NCBI RefSeq assembly: GCF_002211785.1
Contig: NZ_CP022132.1
Location: 868,001 to 932,000, forward strand
Reading direction: 5' to 3'
Length of the DNA: 64,000 nt
Source of the DNA: Francisella halioticida
Lineage (GTDB): Bacteria > Pseudomonadota > Gammaproteobacteria > Francisellales > Francisellaceae
A program made the translations under genes and the position numbers. Position 1 is the stretch's first letter. Every line of letters starts with the position of its first letter. Under the pieces are notes generated by a model. The model made no database searches. It was given only the letters and a program-made list of their open reading frames with translations, and had not been told where the DNA came from. Of this stretch, positions 1-9,244 are shown one piece after another.

Positions 1-2
1 CA

Positions 3-1076
3 TTAACACAGCCTTTATATGATTACGGCGCATATAAAGATTTACAGTCAGCACAAGAAACTGCTCAGTTTGCTCAACAAGACTATAGAACTAATTATCA
101 GCAGTTTTTATATGATGTTAGTTATGCATATTTTAATTTAGCAAAAGCTATAAAAAATGTTCAGTATAACTCATATAATTTAAAAGCTAATAAACAAAGT
201 TATAATGAGTTACAAAATAACTATGATTCAGGTGTTGCAGATATAGCAGATTATGAAACAGCTAAAGCTAACTATTATATAGCTCAAGCTGACTATGCAG
301 CGGCAAAAAGGCAGCAAAGAGTTGCTCGTGCAGAGTTGCGTAAATTTACAGATAATGATGATGATATAATTTTATATAGTAATAAATTTAAAATAAAAGA
401 CCCATCTCCAGATACTGAAGAAGGCTGGGAAGAGCTAACAATGAGAAGTAATCCATCATACCTAGGTTCTGCGCATACAAAAGAAAGTAAATATTATAAT
501 TATCAGTCTGTAACAGGAACTTTTATGCCAAAGGTTAATTTTGAAGTTAAATACTCACCTGGGTTTAATGCAGTAAGTTCACTAGGGAACTCCGTTTTTG
601 ATCAGAATTTACCTATGAATGGTACTGTAAATGCATTTTATTTTGGAATTAATTTAACTTGGAATATATTCGCTGGTGGAACTAATTACGCACAGCTTAA
701 AAAGGCAGCATATGATTATCAGTCATCAGAGTTTGATATGATTCAAACGGGTAGGGTTGCCGAAAATGATGCTATGTATGCATTTAGATTTGTACAGCTT
801 AAGAAAAAAGAAGTTATGAATTTACGTAAAGTTGTAGCAGCTGCAAAAATAGCATACGAGAAATACAAGCAAAGATATGAGCAAGGTACAACAACAATTA
901 CCCAGTACTTTATACTATTAAATGATTATTATAGAAGATTAATTGAATTAAATAATGCTGAATTTGACTATGTTATGGGCTTTTTAAGTCTTTATAAGAC
1001 AGCTGGTATATTAACAGCTAGTACAGTCCAAAATTTTAATAGCTGGTTAATTTTAAATCAAAATGAGGAGTTATAA
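3..1076 (+). CDS. TolC-family outer membrane efflux protein, 3' part (FtlC-like)
   Basis: The reading frame is open from base 3, so the gene starts left of the window. About 357 residues are present. They are rich in Ala, Gln, Tyr and Asn with long helical stretches, and contain the two-fold repeat typical of TolC channel proteins, for example the motif NYDSGVADIADYETAKA and later RYEQGTTTITQYFIL. TolC proteins form the outer-membrane and periplasmic tunnel of tripartite exporters and type I secretion systems. The stop lies 2 bases before the aminopeptidase start, whose ribosome site (gaggag) is inside this gene, so the two are co-transcribed. The neighbours (M17 peptidase, then transaldolase) match my memory of the Francisella ftlC locus, a TolC paralogue; that exact name is inference. 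Confidence 0.85.
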   Translation, partial: LTQPLYDYGAYKDLQSAQETAQFAQQDYRTNYQQFLYDVSYAYFNLAKAIKNVQYNSYNLKANKQSYNELQNNYDSGVADIADYETAKANYYIAQADYAAAKRQQRVARAELRKFTDNDDDIILYSNKFKIKDPSPDTEEGWEELTMRSNPSYLGSAHTKESKYYNYQSVTGTFMPKVNFEVKYSPGFNAVSSLGNSVFDQNLPMNGTVNAFYFGINLTWNIFAGGTNYAQLKKAAYDYQSSEFDMIQTGRVAENDAMYAFRFVQLKKKEVMNLRKVVAAAKIAYEKYKQRYEQGTTTITQYFILLNDYYRRLIELNNAEFDYVMGFLSLYKTAGILTASTVQNFNSWLILNQNEEL

Positions 1077-1078
1077 AG

Positions 1079-2461
1079 ATGTATATATCGACAGAGTTAA
1101 CGTGTTTTACACAAGAAAAAGATATAGATTCTTTACCTATATATCTGATTGAAAAAGAAAACTTTAATAGTTGGTTGAATGATCAGGATGGTTTCTTGCA
1201 GAATTTTGTAAAGCAATTTAACAATAATAAAACAGTTTTAATAATTCCTAATTTAGATGGAAAGATTGATAAGGTTATCTGTTTAGTATCAACGTCTATG
1301 TTTAGTATTGCTGATTTACCTGGAGTATTACCATCTGGCAATTATCATATTGAATATTCAGAGATAAAGGACTTAAATCTTTACTATATTGCATTTGCAT
1401 TAGCATGCTATAAATTTGAAAAATATAAATCAAAAGATAATGCTAGTGATATAAAACTATTTTTACCTAATAAATATCAACATATTTTAATAAGTACAGA
1501 AGCAAACTATTTAGTTAGAGATATGATCACGACTCCAGCTGAAGATATGGGGCCCGCAGATATCTCAGAAATTATAAAACAAATAGCCTGGAAATTTGAT
1601 GCAAAATTTGAAGAGATGGTTGATGAAGATCTTGCTATCCAAGGTTATATGGGAGTATATACTGTAGGTAAAGGTAGCCATCGACCTCCGCGTTTAGTTA
1701 GATTAAACTGGGGTAATGAGAATCATCCTAAAATTTCAATTGTTGGTAAAGGTGTAGCTTTTGATACTGGTGGAGTAAATGTTAAGCCAGCTGCTGGAAT
1801 GTTGCTTATGCACAAAGATATGGGAGGTGCTGCAAATGCAATAGGTCTTGCATATATGATTATGAAATATAAGCTTTCTGTGAGTTTGAGTTTAGTAATC
1901 CCAACAGTTGAGAATGCTATAGATGCTAAGTCATATCGACCTAGTGATATAATTAAAATGAAAAATGGCACTACAGTTCAGGTAACTAATACAGATGCTG
2001 AAGGTAGGCTTATATTAGCCGAACCATTATATGAAGAAGCACAAAAAAAACCAGATTATTTGATAGATTTTACAACTTTGACTGGCGCAGCTAGAGTTGC
2101 TGTAGGTACTGAAATTTCAGCATTTTTCTGTAATGATGATAAAGTCGCTAATGATATTTATAAGTCTGGTGAATCTATGCAAGATGATGTGTGGAGACTT
2201 CCATTAGCTGATCGTTACAGACAGAGCTTGAAAACGGAATTTGCAGATATCTCTCATTGTGATTTAACTCCCTTTGCAGGTGCTATAAAAGCGGCTTTAT
2301 TTTTGGAGCATTTTATTGGTGAAAAAGATGCCCCAACTTGGATTCATTTTGATATGATGGCTTGGAATCATTCTAGTATGCCGGGCAAACCTAAAGGTGG
2401 TGAAATGATGGCTGTTAGGGCTATGTTTGAATTACTTAAAAATAGATATGAGATTACTTAA
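1079..2461 (+). CDS. M17 leucyl aminopeptidase family protein
   Basis: This is a cytosolic two-metal aminopeptidase that releases N-terminal residues from peptides. The C-terminal catalytic domain is complete. The metal and catalytic residues expected for the M17 family are visible: K224 and D229 in VGKGVAFDTGG, D247 in HKDMGGAA, and the signature NTDAEGR at residues 304-310 (Asp306, Glu308, Arg310). At 460 residues it is shorter than E. coli PepA (about 500), and the N-terminal domain diverges, so PepA versus PepB type is not settled. The ATG is preceded at good spacing by gaggag, which overlaps the end of the TolC-like gene. It was probably translated from the same transcript as that gene. 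Confidence 0.92.
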   Translation: MYISTELTCFTQEKDIDSLPIYLIEKENFNSWLNDQDGFLQNFVKQFNNNKTVLIIPNLDGKIDKVICLVSTSMFSIADLPGVLPSGNYHIEYSEIKDLNLYYIAFALACYKFEKYKSKDNASDIKLFLPNKYQHILISTEANYLVRDMITTPAEDMGPADISEIIKQIAWKFDAKFEEMVDEDLAIQGYMGVYTVGKGSHRPPRLVRLNWGNENHPKISIVGKGVAFDTGGVNVKPAAGMLLMHKDMGGAANAIGLAYMIMKYKLSVSLSLVIPTVENAIDAKSYRPSDIIKMKNGTTVQVTNTDAEGRLILAEPLYEEAQKKPDYLIDFTTLTGAARVAVGTEISAFFCNDDKVANDIYKSGESMQDDVWRLPLADRYRQSLKTEFADISHCDLTPFAGAIKAALFLEHFIGEKDAPTWIHFDMMAWNHSSMPGKPKGGEMMAVRAMFELLKNRYEIT

Positions 2462-2589
2462 TTAAAATATTTAAATTTATATACTTCTTAGTGTTTATCT
2501 TTAAAAAAAATACCGATTATTTATTTACTTGAATGTATTTCAAACGGTATACTTTAGTAATTATAATCTAAATTAAATTTTATTAAAAT

Positions 2590-3555
2590 ATGCAACAGTC
2601 AGTATTAGAGCAATTAAAAAAAGTTACTATGGTAGTAGCTGATACAGGTGATTTTGAATTAATAAAAAAATATAAACCTGTTGATGCAACCACAAATCCT
2701 AGCTTGATTTTAAAAGCCGTAAAAGATAAAAAATATTCTGATTTAGTTAAACAAACTATTCAGAGTATAAAATTAAAAAATCCGAAATTAAATACCAATG
2801 AACTAATTAAAGAAATATTAATAGAAATTCTAGTTACTTTTGGTATTAAAATTCTTGATGTCATTGATGGTAAAGTATCAAGTGAAGTTGATGCTAGAGT
2901 ATCTTTTAATGCAGCAGAAACTATTGATTATGCTAGGAAAATTATAGCTAGATATCAAGATAGAAATATTGGTAAAGAACGAGTGTTGATAAAAATAGCT
3001 GCTACATGGGAAGGTATAAAAGCATCTAAAATTTTACAAAAAGAGGGTATAAACTGTAATTTGACATTAATCTTTGATAAAGCTCAAGCTCAAGCATGTG
3101 CTGAGGCTGGTGTTTATTTGATATCTCCGTTTGTTGGCAGAATTACAGACTGGCAAATAAAAGAAAATAATATAGAAGTTTTCCCTAATATCGAAAATGA
3201 TAATGGTGTTAATTCAGTTAAATCTATCTATCATTTCTATAAAACACATGGTTTTAAAACAATTGTTATGGGAGCAAGCTTTAGAAATGTTGATCAAGTT
3301 ATAGCTTTGGCTGGTTGTGATGCTTTGACAATCTCTCCATCTTTGCTTGAAGATTTAGAACAAAGAAAAGAAAACCTTAAAACTAAATTATCTGATTGTT
3401 TAGATGTTTCAACTCAAGATCCAGAGCTTACAGAATCAAAATTTCGTTGGTTGATTAATGAAAATGCTATGGCAACTCATAAGTTAGCTGAAGGAATTAG
3501 ACAGTTTGCAAAAGATACAATTAAGTTAGAAAAAATTATCAAAGAAAACTTATAA
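2590..3555 (+). CDS. tal: Transaldolase
   Basis: This enzyme of the non-oxidative pentose phosphate pathway moves a dihydroxyacetone unit from sedoheptulose 7-phosphate to glyceraldehyde 3-phosphate. The 321-residue length is normal for the TalB type. The Schiff-base lysine is K135 within [11 protein letters not shown]. The catalytic Asp is D18 in VADTGDF, and the N-terminal signature DATTNPS is at 32-38. A 128-base AT-rich gap separates it from the aminopeptidase, so it probably has its own promoter. No strong ribosome site is visible before the ATG. The next gene follows after 13 bases, suggesting co-transcription. Confidence 0.96.
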   Translation: MQQSVLEQLKKVTMVVADTGDFELIKKYKPVDATTNPSLILKAVKDKKYSDLVKQTIQSIKLKNPKLNTNELIKEILIEILVTFGIKILDVIDGKVSSEVDARVSFNAAETIDYARKIIARYQDRNIGKERVLIKIAATWEGIKASKILQKEGINCNLTLIFDKAQAQACAEAGVYLISPFVGRITDWQIKENNIEVFPNIENDNGVNSVKSIYHFYKTHGFKTIVMGASFRNVDQVIALAGCDALTISPSLLEDLEQRKENLKTKLSDCLDVSTQDPELTESKFRWLINENAMATHKLAEGIRQFAKDTIKLEKIIKENL

Positions 3556-3568
3556 TAAGGAATTTAGC

Positions 3569-4084
3569 ATGAAAAAATTTTTATTACCATTAGTATTAAC
3601 TTTGGCTTTTATTACACCAGCCTTTTGTGCATTTGCTATAAATGATTCTAACAATGATGGTGAGGAGCTAGCTCAAACATCAAAACAAAGAATTATGTAC
3701 AATAATAAGTTAAATGGAGAGCATCATAGTAAAACAGCGGTTATTCAAGAAGTAGATAACGAAGATAAAGATCTCCAAACTAATGTAATGGGAATGCATA
3801 GAAAGCATCAAAATGCTAATATACAGTCACAAGATATTTCTTATTTGAGGTCTGAAAAACCTACTCATCATCAAATTGGTCATGCAAAAGTTAAAAAAAA
3901 TAATTCTGAAGACGATAATCCAAATTTAGCTAACCTTACAACACCAGAAGTAAATGTTAGAAATAATTTAGCCATGAGTGATCAAGATGCTACATTAAAT
4001 AGACAGATGATGTTAAATGGTCCACAAGGTGGCATACAAAATAATCAACCTCCTGGAATTGGTGGAACTAGCGCTAATTATTAG
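3569..4084 (+). CDS. Small exported protein of unknown function
   Basis: I do not recognise this 171-residue protein. The first 23 residues form a clear signal peptide (MKKF, a hydrophobic stretch of Leu, Val and Ala, then AFC-AFA), so it should be exported; the Cys at about residue 20 is not in a convincing lipobox. The mature part has no predicted fold that I can see. It is hydrophilic, rich in Asn, Gln, His and Asp, with several MxxH/HH motifs (for example MGMHRKHQN), and ends in a Gly/Pro/Asn-rich tail. Such composition suggests a disordered periplasmic or surface protein, possibly metal-binding; that is speculation. A good ribosome site (aagga) sits 8 bases before the ATG, and it lies 13 bases after tal. 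Confidence 0.75.
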   Translation: MKKFLLPLVLTLAFITPAFCAFAINDSNNDGEELAQTSKQRIMYNNKLNGEHHSKTAVIQEVDNEDKDLQTNVMGMHRKHQNANIQSQDISYLRSEKPTHHQIGHAKVKKNNSEDDNPNLANLTTPEVNVRNNLAMSDQDATLNRQMMLNGPQGGIQNNQPPGIGGTSANY

Positions 4085-4173
4085 TTGTATCAGCTAAAAA
4101 CATTTTTTGCATAGTTTCTCTAAATATACTAAAATCTACTAGTTAAAATACTCTACTATAGTTAGGTTTTATT

Positions 4174-4920
4174 ATGATTTTCCAATATGATAATTTTCAA
4201 ATATTAGAAGTTAATGGTGTAGATACTAAAAAGTTTCTACAAGGATTAGTTACAGCGGATCTAAATATATTAACTCAGGATAATAATATCCTATTAACAA
4301 CTTTTACAAATTTAAAAGGACGCATTATTTCGCTATGTTTTGCTAAGTATATTGCTGATGATAAATTATTACTTTCAGTTGAAGAAGGAGTTGTAGAAGA
4401 TCTTATTACGTGGTTAAAGAAATATGGAATGTTTTCAAAAGTGAGTTTTTCAATAAATGAAGGTTACTCATTATTTTTTAAAAGAGATGGTTTTTTAAAT
4501 CATGATGTTTTAGAAAAAGATAGCTTAGTATCTAATAGTAGTTTCGAACAAATACAAAAAGAAAACATTATTAATAAATTAGCTACTATAAATGCTCAAA
4601 ATTTTGAACAGTTTTTACCTGCTGAATTAGAGTTAGATAATATTGAGCATGTCATTTGCTATACTAAAGGCTGCTATATGGGGCAAGAGGTAATAGCAAG
4701 AATGCACTACAAAGCTAAACTTAAAAAAGAATTAGCAGTAATAAAATCACAGACAAATATTAGTGAATTTAATCTGAAAGCTATTAATAATAAACCTTTA
4801 GCAAATATTGTAAATAAAGTATTTATAGATGACGAGTGCTATATGCTTGTAGTCTTTCATAAAGAAGCTAAAGAACAAGAGTATCAGCTAAATAATGATC
4901 AAATCATAGTTAAATGCTAA
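4174..4920 (+). CDS. ygfZ: Folate-binding protein YgfZ (Fe-S cluster maintenance)
   Basis: This is a GcvT-like folate-binding protein that helps repair or assemble certain iron-sulfur enzymes in the cytosol, with MiaB as a known client in E. coli. The diagnostic motif K-G-C-Y-x-G-Q-E is present at residues 165-172, with the conserved Cys at 167. The length of 248 residues is shorter than the E. coli protein (about 326) because the C-terminal domain is compact. Its last 7 bases overlap the start of the Rep helicase gene, so the two are translationally coupled. Confidence 0.88.
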   Translation: MIFQYDNFQILEVNGVDTKKFLQGLVTADLNILTQDNNILLTTFTNLKGRIISLCFAKYIADDKLLLSVEEGVVEDLITWLKKYGMFSKVSFSINEGYSLFFKRDGFLNHDVLEKDSLVSNSSFEQIQKENIINKLATINAQNFEQFLPAELELDNIEHVICYTKGCYMGQEVIARMHYKAKLKKELAVIKSQTNISEFNLKAINNKPLANIVNKVFIDDECYMLVVFHKEAKEQEYQLNNDQIIVKC

Positions 4921-6926
4921 ATTATCTAAATCCACAGCAACAGGAAGCTGTTAGGTATATTAGCGCGCCGTTATTGGTGTTAGCCGGTGCTGGTAGTGGT
5001 AAAACAAGTGTTATTATTGAAAAAATTTCATACTTAATAGAAAAGCTGTTATATCCTGCAAAAAGTATTTTGGCTGTTACGTTTACTAATAAAGCTGCTA
5101 AAGAGATGCAAGAGCGAGTTAAGTCTCGTTTAGATAAAGAAAAAACAAAAGGTCTTACTATATCAACATTTCATTCTCTAGGTTTATCTATTTTAAAAAA
5201 GCATTTTTTAGATATTAGATATAAGAAAAACTTCACTCTCTTTGATAGCCATGATTCAGCAACTTTAATATATGATATTGCTTATGATCAATATCAGCTA
5301 CCGAAGCAAAATACAGGATTTATCCAATCAAAAATTTCTTTTTGGAAGTCTGCATTATTAACTCCAGATGAGGTTCAACCAATAGATGACTTAGAGAAAC
5401 AAGCAGTTATTGTTTATAAGGAATATCAAAAGTATTTAAGATCTTATAATGCATTTGATTTTGATGATTTGATATTTCAGCCAATTCAGCTATTTAAAAA
5501 TAATCAAAATATCCAAAAATTATGGGCAGATAAGTTTAGATATATATTAATTGATGAATATCAGGATACTAATGAATCTCAATACCAACTTTTAAAATAT
5601 TTAACACAGAATAAAAATAAATTTACAGTAGTTGGTGATGATGACCAATCTATATATGCTTGGAGAGGTTCTCGCCCAGAAAATTTACGTCATTTACAAG
5701 AAGATTTTCCTAATCTTAAAGTTATTAAGTTAGAGCAGAACTATCGTTCTACAGGTAGGATTTTGAATATTGCTAATAAACTAATAGAAAATAATAGTCA
5801 TATTTTTGAGAAAAATCTATGGTCTGCAAAAACATATGGTGAACAGATAAAAGTAATAAGTTTGGTAAATGATGAGGATGAGGCACAGTTTATAGCTAGT
5901 GATATTTTTTTTGATAGAGTAAAAACTAATTCTAGAAACTCTGATTATGCAATCTTGATTAGAAGTAACTACCAAGCATATCTCTTAGAAAGGTATATGC
6001 AGATGCATAAGATTCCATATACTATAAGTGGAGGAAGCTCATTTTTTTCAAAAACTGAGATTAAAGATATTATCTCTTATTTAAGACTAATTGTTAATCC
6101 GGATGATGATAGAGCATTTTTGCGCGTAGTTAATACTCCTAAAAGAGAAGTTGGTAGCGCAACCATTCATAAATTAGGAGAATATGCTAGTGAGCACCAT
6201 TATAGCTTTTTTTGTACTTTACATAATTTGGAGCCTTTCGAAATACGTGAATTCACAAAGAAGAAACTACTAAACTTTAAAGATTTAATATTAAATGTTC
6301 AACAAGAAATAGTTTCAAGTATTTCTGTAGTAGAATTAAAAAAGATACTACACGCATTTATTGATAATATTTCTTATAGACAATGGCTTGTGGACTCGAG
6401 CTCTTCTGAAAAACAGGCTGAATTTAAATATGCTAATGTAGTAGAAGTTTTAAACTGGATAGTTAATCAATTAGATGAGTCTTATAATGGGCTTGAGTCC
6501 TTATCAGCAGTTTTAAATAAGATGCTTTTAATAGATATTTTAGACAGGGATAATGAAGATGAAAATGATAATCAAGTTCAGATTATAACAATGCATGCAT
6601 CAAAAGGCCTAGAGTTTAAAAAAGTTTATATAATGGGTATGGAAGAGGGAATATTGCCACATCAGCAAAGTATAGAAAGCGAAGCTATAGAAGATGAAAG
6701 GCGCCTTGCTTATGTGGCTATTACAAGAGCTAAAGAAAATCTAACTATAACGATGACAAAATACCGTAAAAAATTTGGTGAGAAGCAGATTTCAACTCCA
6801 AGTAGATTTATTGATGAGCTGCCAGAAACAGATTTGTATTGGGTTGGTACAGAAAAAGAATGTGCAGATACTCGTAAAGAAAATTCAAAACAAAGTCTTT
6901 CTGCTTTAAAAAATATGTTTGGTTAA
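4914..6926 (+). CDS. rep: ATP-dependent DNA helicase Rep (UvrD/Rep superfamily 1)
   Basis: This is a 3'-5' DNA helicase that helps replication forks pass protein roadblocks. The full set of superfamily 1A motifs is visible in order: Walker A GAGSGKT (25-31), IDEYQDTNE, VGDDDQSIYAWRG, QNYRST, TMHASKGLEFKKVY and YVAITRAKE. The length of 670 residues matches E. coli Rep (673) better than UvrD (720). The start overlaps the 3' end of ygfZ by 7 bases and has no separate ribosome site, indicating coupling. No lesion was seen. Confidence 0.93.
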   Translation: MLNYLNPQQQEAVRYISAPLLVLAGAGSGKTSVIIEKISYLIEKLLYPAKSILAVTFTNKAAKEMQERVKSRLDKEKTKGLTISTFHSLGLSILKKHFLDIRYKKNFTLFDSHDSATLIYDIAYDQYQLPKQNTGFIQSKISFWKSALLTPDEVQPIDDLEKQAVIVYKEYQKYLRSYNAFDFDDLIFQPIQLFKNNQNIQKLWADKFRYILIDEYQDTNESQYQLLKYLTQNKNKFTVVGDDDQSIYAWRGSRPENLRHLQEDFPNLKVIKLEQNYRSTGRILNIANKLIENNSHIFEKNLWSAKTYGEQIKVISLVNDEDEAQFIASDIFFDRVKTNSRNSDYAILIRSNYQAYLLERYMQMHKIPYTISGGSSFFSKTEIKDIISYLRLIVNPDDDRAFLRVVNTPKREVGSATIHKLGEYASEHHYSFFCTLHNLEPFEIREFTKKKLLNFKDLILNVQQEIVSSISVVELKKILHAFIDNISYRQWLVDSSSSEKQAEFKYANVVEVLNWIVNQLDESYNGLESLSAVLNKMLLIDILDRDNEDENDNQVQIITMHASKGLEFKKVYIMGMEEGILPHQQSIESEAIEDERRLAYVAITRAKENLTITMTKYRKKFGEKQISTPSRFIDELPETDLYWVGTEKECADTRKENSKQSLSALKNMFG

Positions 6927-6928
6927 TT

Positions 6929-7469
6929 ATGGAAATTAAAATTATCAGAAGCAATACTTAGTAAAGTATTTGCTACTCTTGGAAAACCTGCAAATGGTAT
7001 AACAAGTAGTAACGTCTCAATAATCATTTTTTTTGATGCAATTATTTTTTGTGGATCTCTTCCATATTGGGATTTCTATGCTAAAAAAATTTCTACATGG
7101 AAAAAAAGAGTATGTGTATCCCCTGAGTTTTTGGAGATATATGGAGAGCCTAACACTCCTGAAGATTTGAAAGATTTTCCATGTTTAGATCATTCTGAGA
7201 ATTTTAAAGAAAGTTGGATATTAGATAAAGAATATAGTATAAATTTACTACAAAAGTGTTCGTCTTCAAGTTTGTTAGCACAAATGGCAATCAATTCACT
7301 AGGAGTTACTTACTTGCCATCATTTACAGTTGATAAGTATATTAAAGAAGATTTAGTAGTCGAGATCCTAAGTAAATATACAACTGAAGAATATGATATA
7401 TATTTAATCTCTAAAAAACCTTTTTCTAATAGTATAAAAATACAGGAGATACTTAAAATTATAGGTTAG
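6929..7469 (+). pseudogene. LysR-type regulator remnant (no DNA-binding domain)
   Basis: An open frame runs from 6929 without a usable ATG. The piece SEAILSKVFATLGKP matches the linker region of LysR-type regulators. It jumps directly to FFDAIIFCGSLPYWDF, which corresponds to the family's 'D-V-A-I-R-I-G-L-P-D-S' segment, so roughly 50 residues are missing in between. From there RVCVSPEFLEIYGEP-NTPEDL and the rest of the co-inducer domain continue to a normal C-terminus. The helix-turn-helix is absent. The remnant follows rep by 2 bases, so a deletion probably removed the front of the gene. The TTG at 7131 could start a 112-residue product but would make only half a ligand-binding domain. Confidence 0.8.
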
Positions 7470-7489
7470 TTTAAATATAGTATTTAAAT

Positions 7490-8239
7490 CTATTTTGACA
7501 CAATAATAATTCCACGAGGCTTATGTGATGAATAGTCTTTAGCTTGTATAGCTTTATATAAGTCAGATGTTTTGATCCATGCTGGAGGATATTTATATCT
7601 AGCAACATCCATAAGTAGCCACATATCTTTAGTCGGATTATATGCTGCTAATGGAGAAAAATGACCTCCACCTTTAGCTCCCATATCTGCACGATTATAA
7701 TTAACTATAATATATTTGCCTTCATTCATGCTACTTAGAAGTTTATTTTTAAATGCTTTTTCATTCTTAAACTTATCTGCATGAAATACTATAGCATGAG
7801 CTTTTGCACCTATTGTATTTTGTTGATTAATTATTTCTGCTGTTTGCTCCATAGTAAGGCCATGAAAATAAACAAGTGCAGGCACAATTTGTTCTTTAAT
7901 AAGGTTTATATTATAAAAAATATTATTTTGGTCAAATATTGAATATTGCATATGCGCAGGAGCTAAAGCCGGTTGTATCCCTAAAGCATTAAGTACCATG
8001 ACATCGGAAGCTGGTCCACAAAAAGATACGCCATTTTCTGTAGTAAAATATTTTGCAAGTTGCCAATATTGTTGAGAATATTTCGCTGGAGCAGATTTTA
8101 GCAATTTCTGACCCTCTACACTAGAGAAAGCTATTACATTACTTGGTAGAGTTAATGGTTTTGCATAAAGGTTTGTAGAGACCAATGAGATAAATGCAAA
8201 GATTAGTGTTATGATTTTTTTCATTTTTAAACTTATCAT
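7490..8239 (-). CDS. Exported phytochelatin-synthase-like protein
   Basis: This is a papain-fold protein of the bacterial phytochelatin synthase family, which cleaves glutathione to gamma-glutamylcysteine and, in some members, makes phytochelatins for metal binding. The catalytic triad fits: Cys74 in VSFCGPAS, His193 in GGHFSPLAAY and Asp211 in MDVARYKYPP. At 249 residues it holds only the catalytic N-terminal domain of the plant enzymes. Residues 6-26 form a signal peptide ending NLYA, so it should act in the periplasm. ATG 8224 (protein starting MKKII) is a more natural start than 8239. The gene converges on the LysR remnant. Biochemical activity cannot be read from the sequence; prokaryotic members often behave as glutathione hydrolases. 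Confidence 0.87.
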   Translation of the reverse strand: MISLKMKKIITLIFAFISLVSTNLYAKPLTLPSNVIAFSSVEGQKLLKSAPAKYSQQYWQLAKYFTTENGVSFCGPASDVMVLNALGIQPALAPAHMQYSIFDQNNIFYNINLIKEQIVPALVYFHGLTMEQTAEIINQQNTIGAKAHAIVFHADKFKNEKAFKNKLLSSMNEGKYIIVNYNRADMGAKGGGHFSPLAAYNPTKDMWLLMDVARYKYPPAWIKTSDLYKAIQAKDYSSHKPRGIIIVSK

Positions 8240-8404
8240 TAATTATAAAATTTAAAATTTAAAATTTAAATTATTTAATCATATACAAAAAAATATGTAA
8301 AGTGTTCTGGCTAACTTTACCTTTACCAGATATCAATAAAATTTGGCGGGATTAGTTATAACTGTGATAACATTTCTTAGTACTAAGTCAAAAAGGAAAT
8401 TATT

Positions 8405-9244
8405 TTGATTTCAATAGGAAAATATAACAATTTAAAAGTTTTAGATAAGAATACACACGCTTTAATTTTAGATGCTCTAGAGTTGGGTAAGGCAACATTA
8501 CCAATATTAGAGCTTAACGATATCCCTGAGGTTGGAGATAATCTAGAAGTATTTTTATATCATAATTCAAAATTAGAACTTTTAGCAACAACTAAATATG
8601 TACCAACAATAGGGCAAGTTGCTTACTTACAAGTTAAAAATCTTACAAAAATTGGTGCTTTCTTAGATTGGGGATTAGATAAAGATTTATTTGTACCACT
8701 GGCTGAGCAACATCGACCTTTTGAAATAGATAAATCATACCTTGTCTATTTATATTTAAATAAAATTAATGGTCGAGTAACTGCATCATCAAAAATTAAT
8801 AAATTTATAAAAGATTATGCAGGTGATGATTTAAAACTTAACCAAGAAGTAGATCTTATAATTGCGAATTCTACACATATTGGCTATAAAGCAATTATAA
8901 ATAATCTTTACTGGGGAATAATCTATGGTTCCGAAGTATTTAAACGATTAAGTTTTGGACAGTCTATAAAAGGCTATATTAAAAATATTCGTGATGATGG
9001 GCGTATAGATTTATCATTACAATTAATACATAAAGATTTAGATAAAAATGCGGCACTTATAGAAAAATACCTTATTGATCATGAAGGTTCAGCAGCATTT
9101 AATGATAAGTCAAATCCAGATGATATAAAAAGAGAATTTAGTATTAGCAAAGCGGCATTCAAAAGAGCTATTGGAACTCTCTTAAAACAGAAGAAAATTT
9201 TAATAAAAGATAATGGTATATATTTAAATATACTACCCCAATAA
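8405..9244 (+). CDS. cvfB: S1 RNA-binding domain protein, CvfB family
   Basis: Contains tandem S1-like OB domains (YLQVKNLTKIGAFLDWGLDKDLF is the clearest) followed by a C-terminal winged-helix segment (SKAAFKRAIGTLLKQKKI). CvfB proteins bind RNA and affect virulence gene expression in firmicutes; the role here is unknown. Translation appears to begin at TTG 8405, placed about 6 bases after aaggaaa; there is no better ATG. The last four codons (Ile-Leu-Pro-Gln) and the stop lie inside the inverted repeat of the adjacent IS (which begins at 9229), so the natural C-terminus has been replaced by a short IS-encoded tail. Confidence 0.85.
   Translation: MISIGKYNNLKVLDKNTHALILDALELGKATLPILELNDIPEVGDNLEVFLYHNSKLELLATTKYVPTIGQVAYLQVKNLTKIGAFLDWGLDKDLFVPLAEQHRPFEIDKSYLVYLYLNKINGRVTASSKINKFIKDYAGDDLKLNQEVDLIIANSTHIGYKAIINNLYWGIIYGSEVFKRLSFGQSIKGYIKNIRDDGRIDLSLQLIHKDLDKNAALIEKYLIDHEGSAAFNDKSNPDDIKREFSISKAAFKRAIGTLLKQKKILIKDNGIYLNILPQ

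Noticed and set aside
1723-1971. Open frame of 82 codons on the minus strand inside the aminopeptidase gene
   Set aside because: It is antisense to a well-conserved catalytic region and has no ribosome site or domain; a shadow of the real gene.
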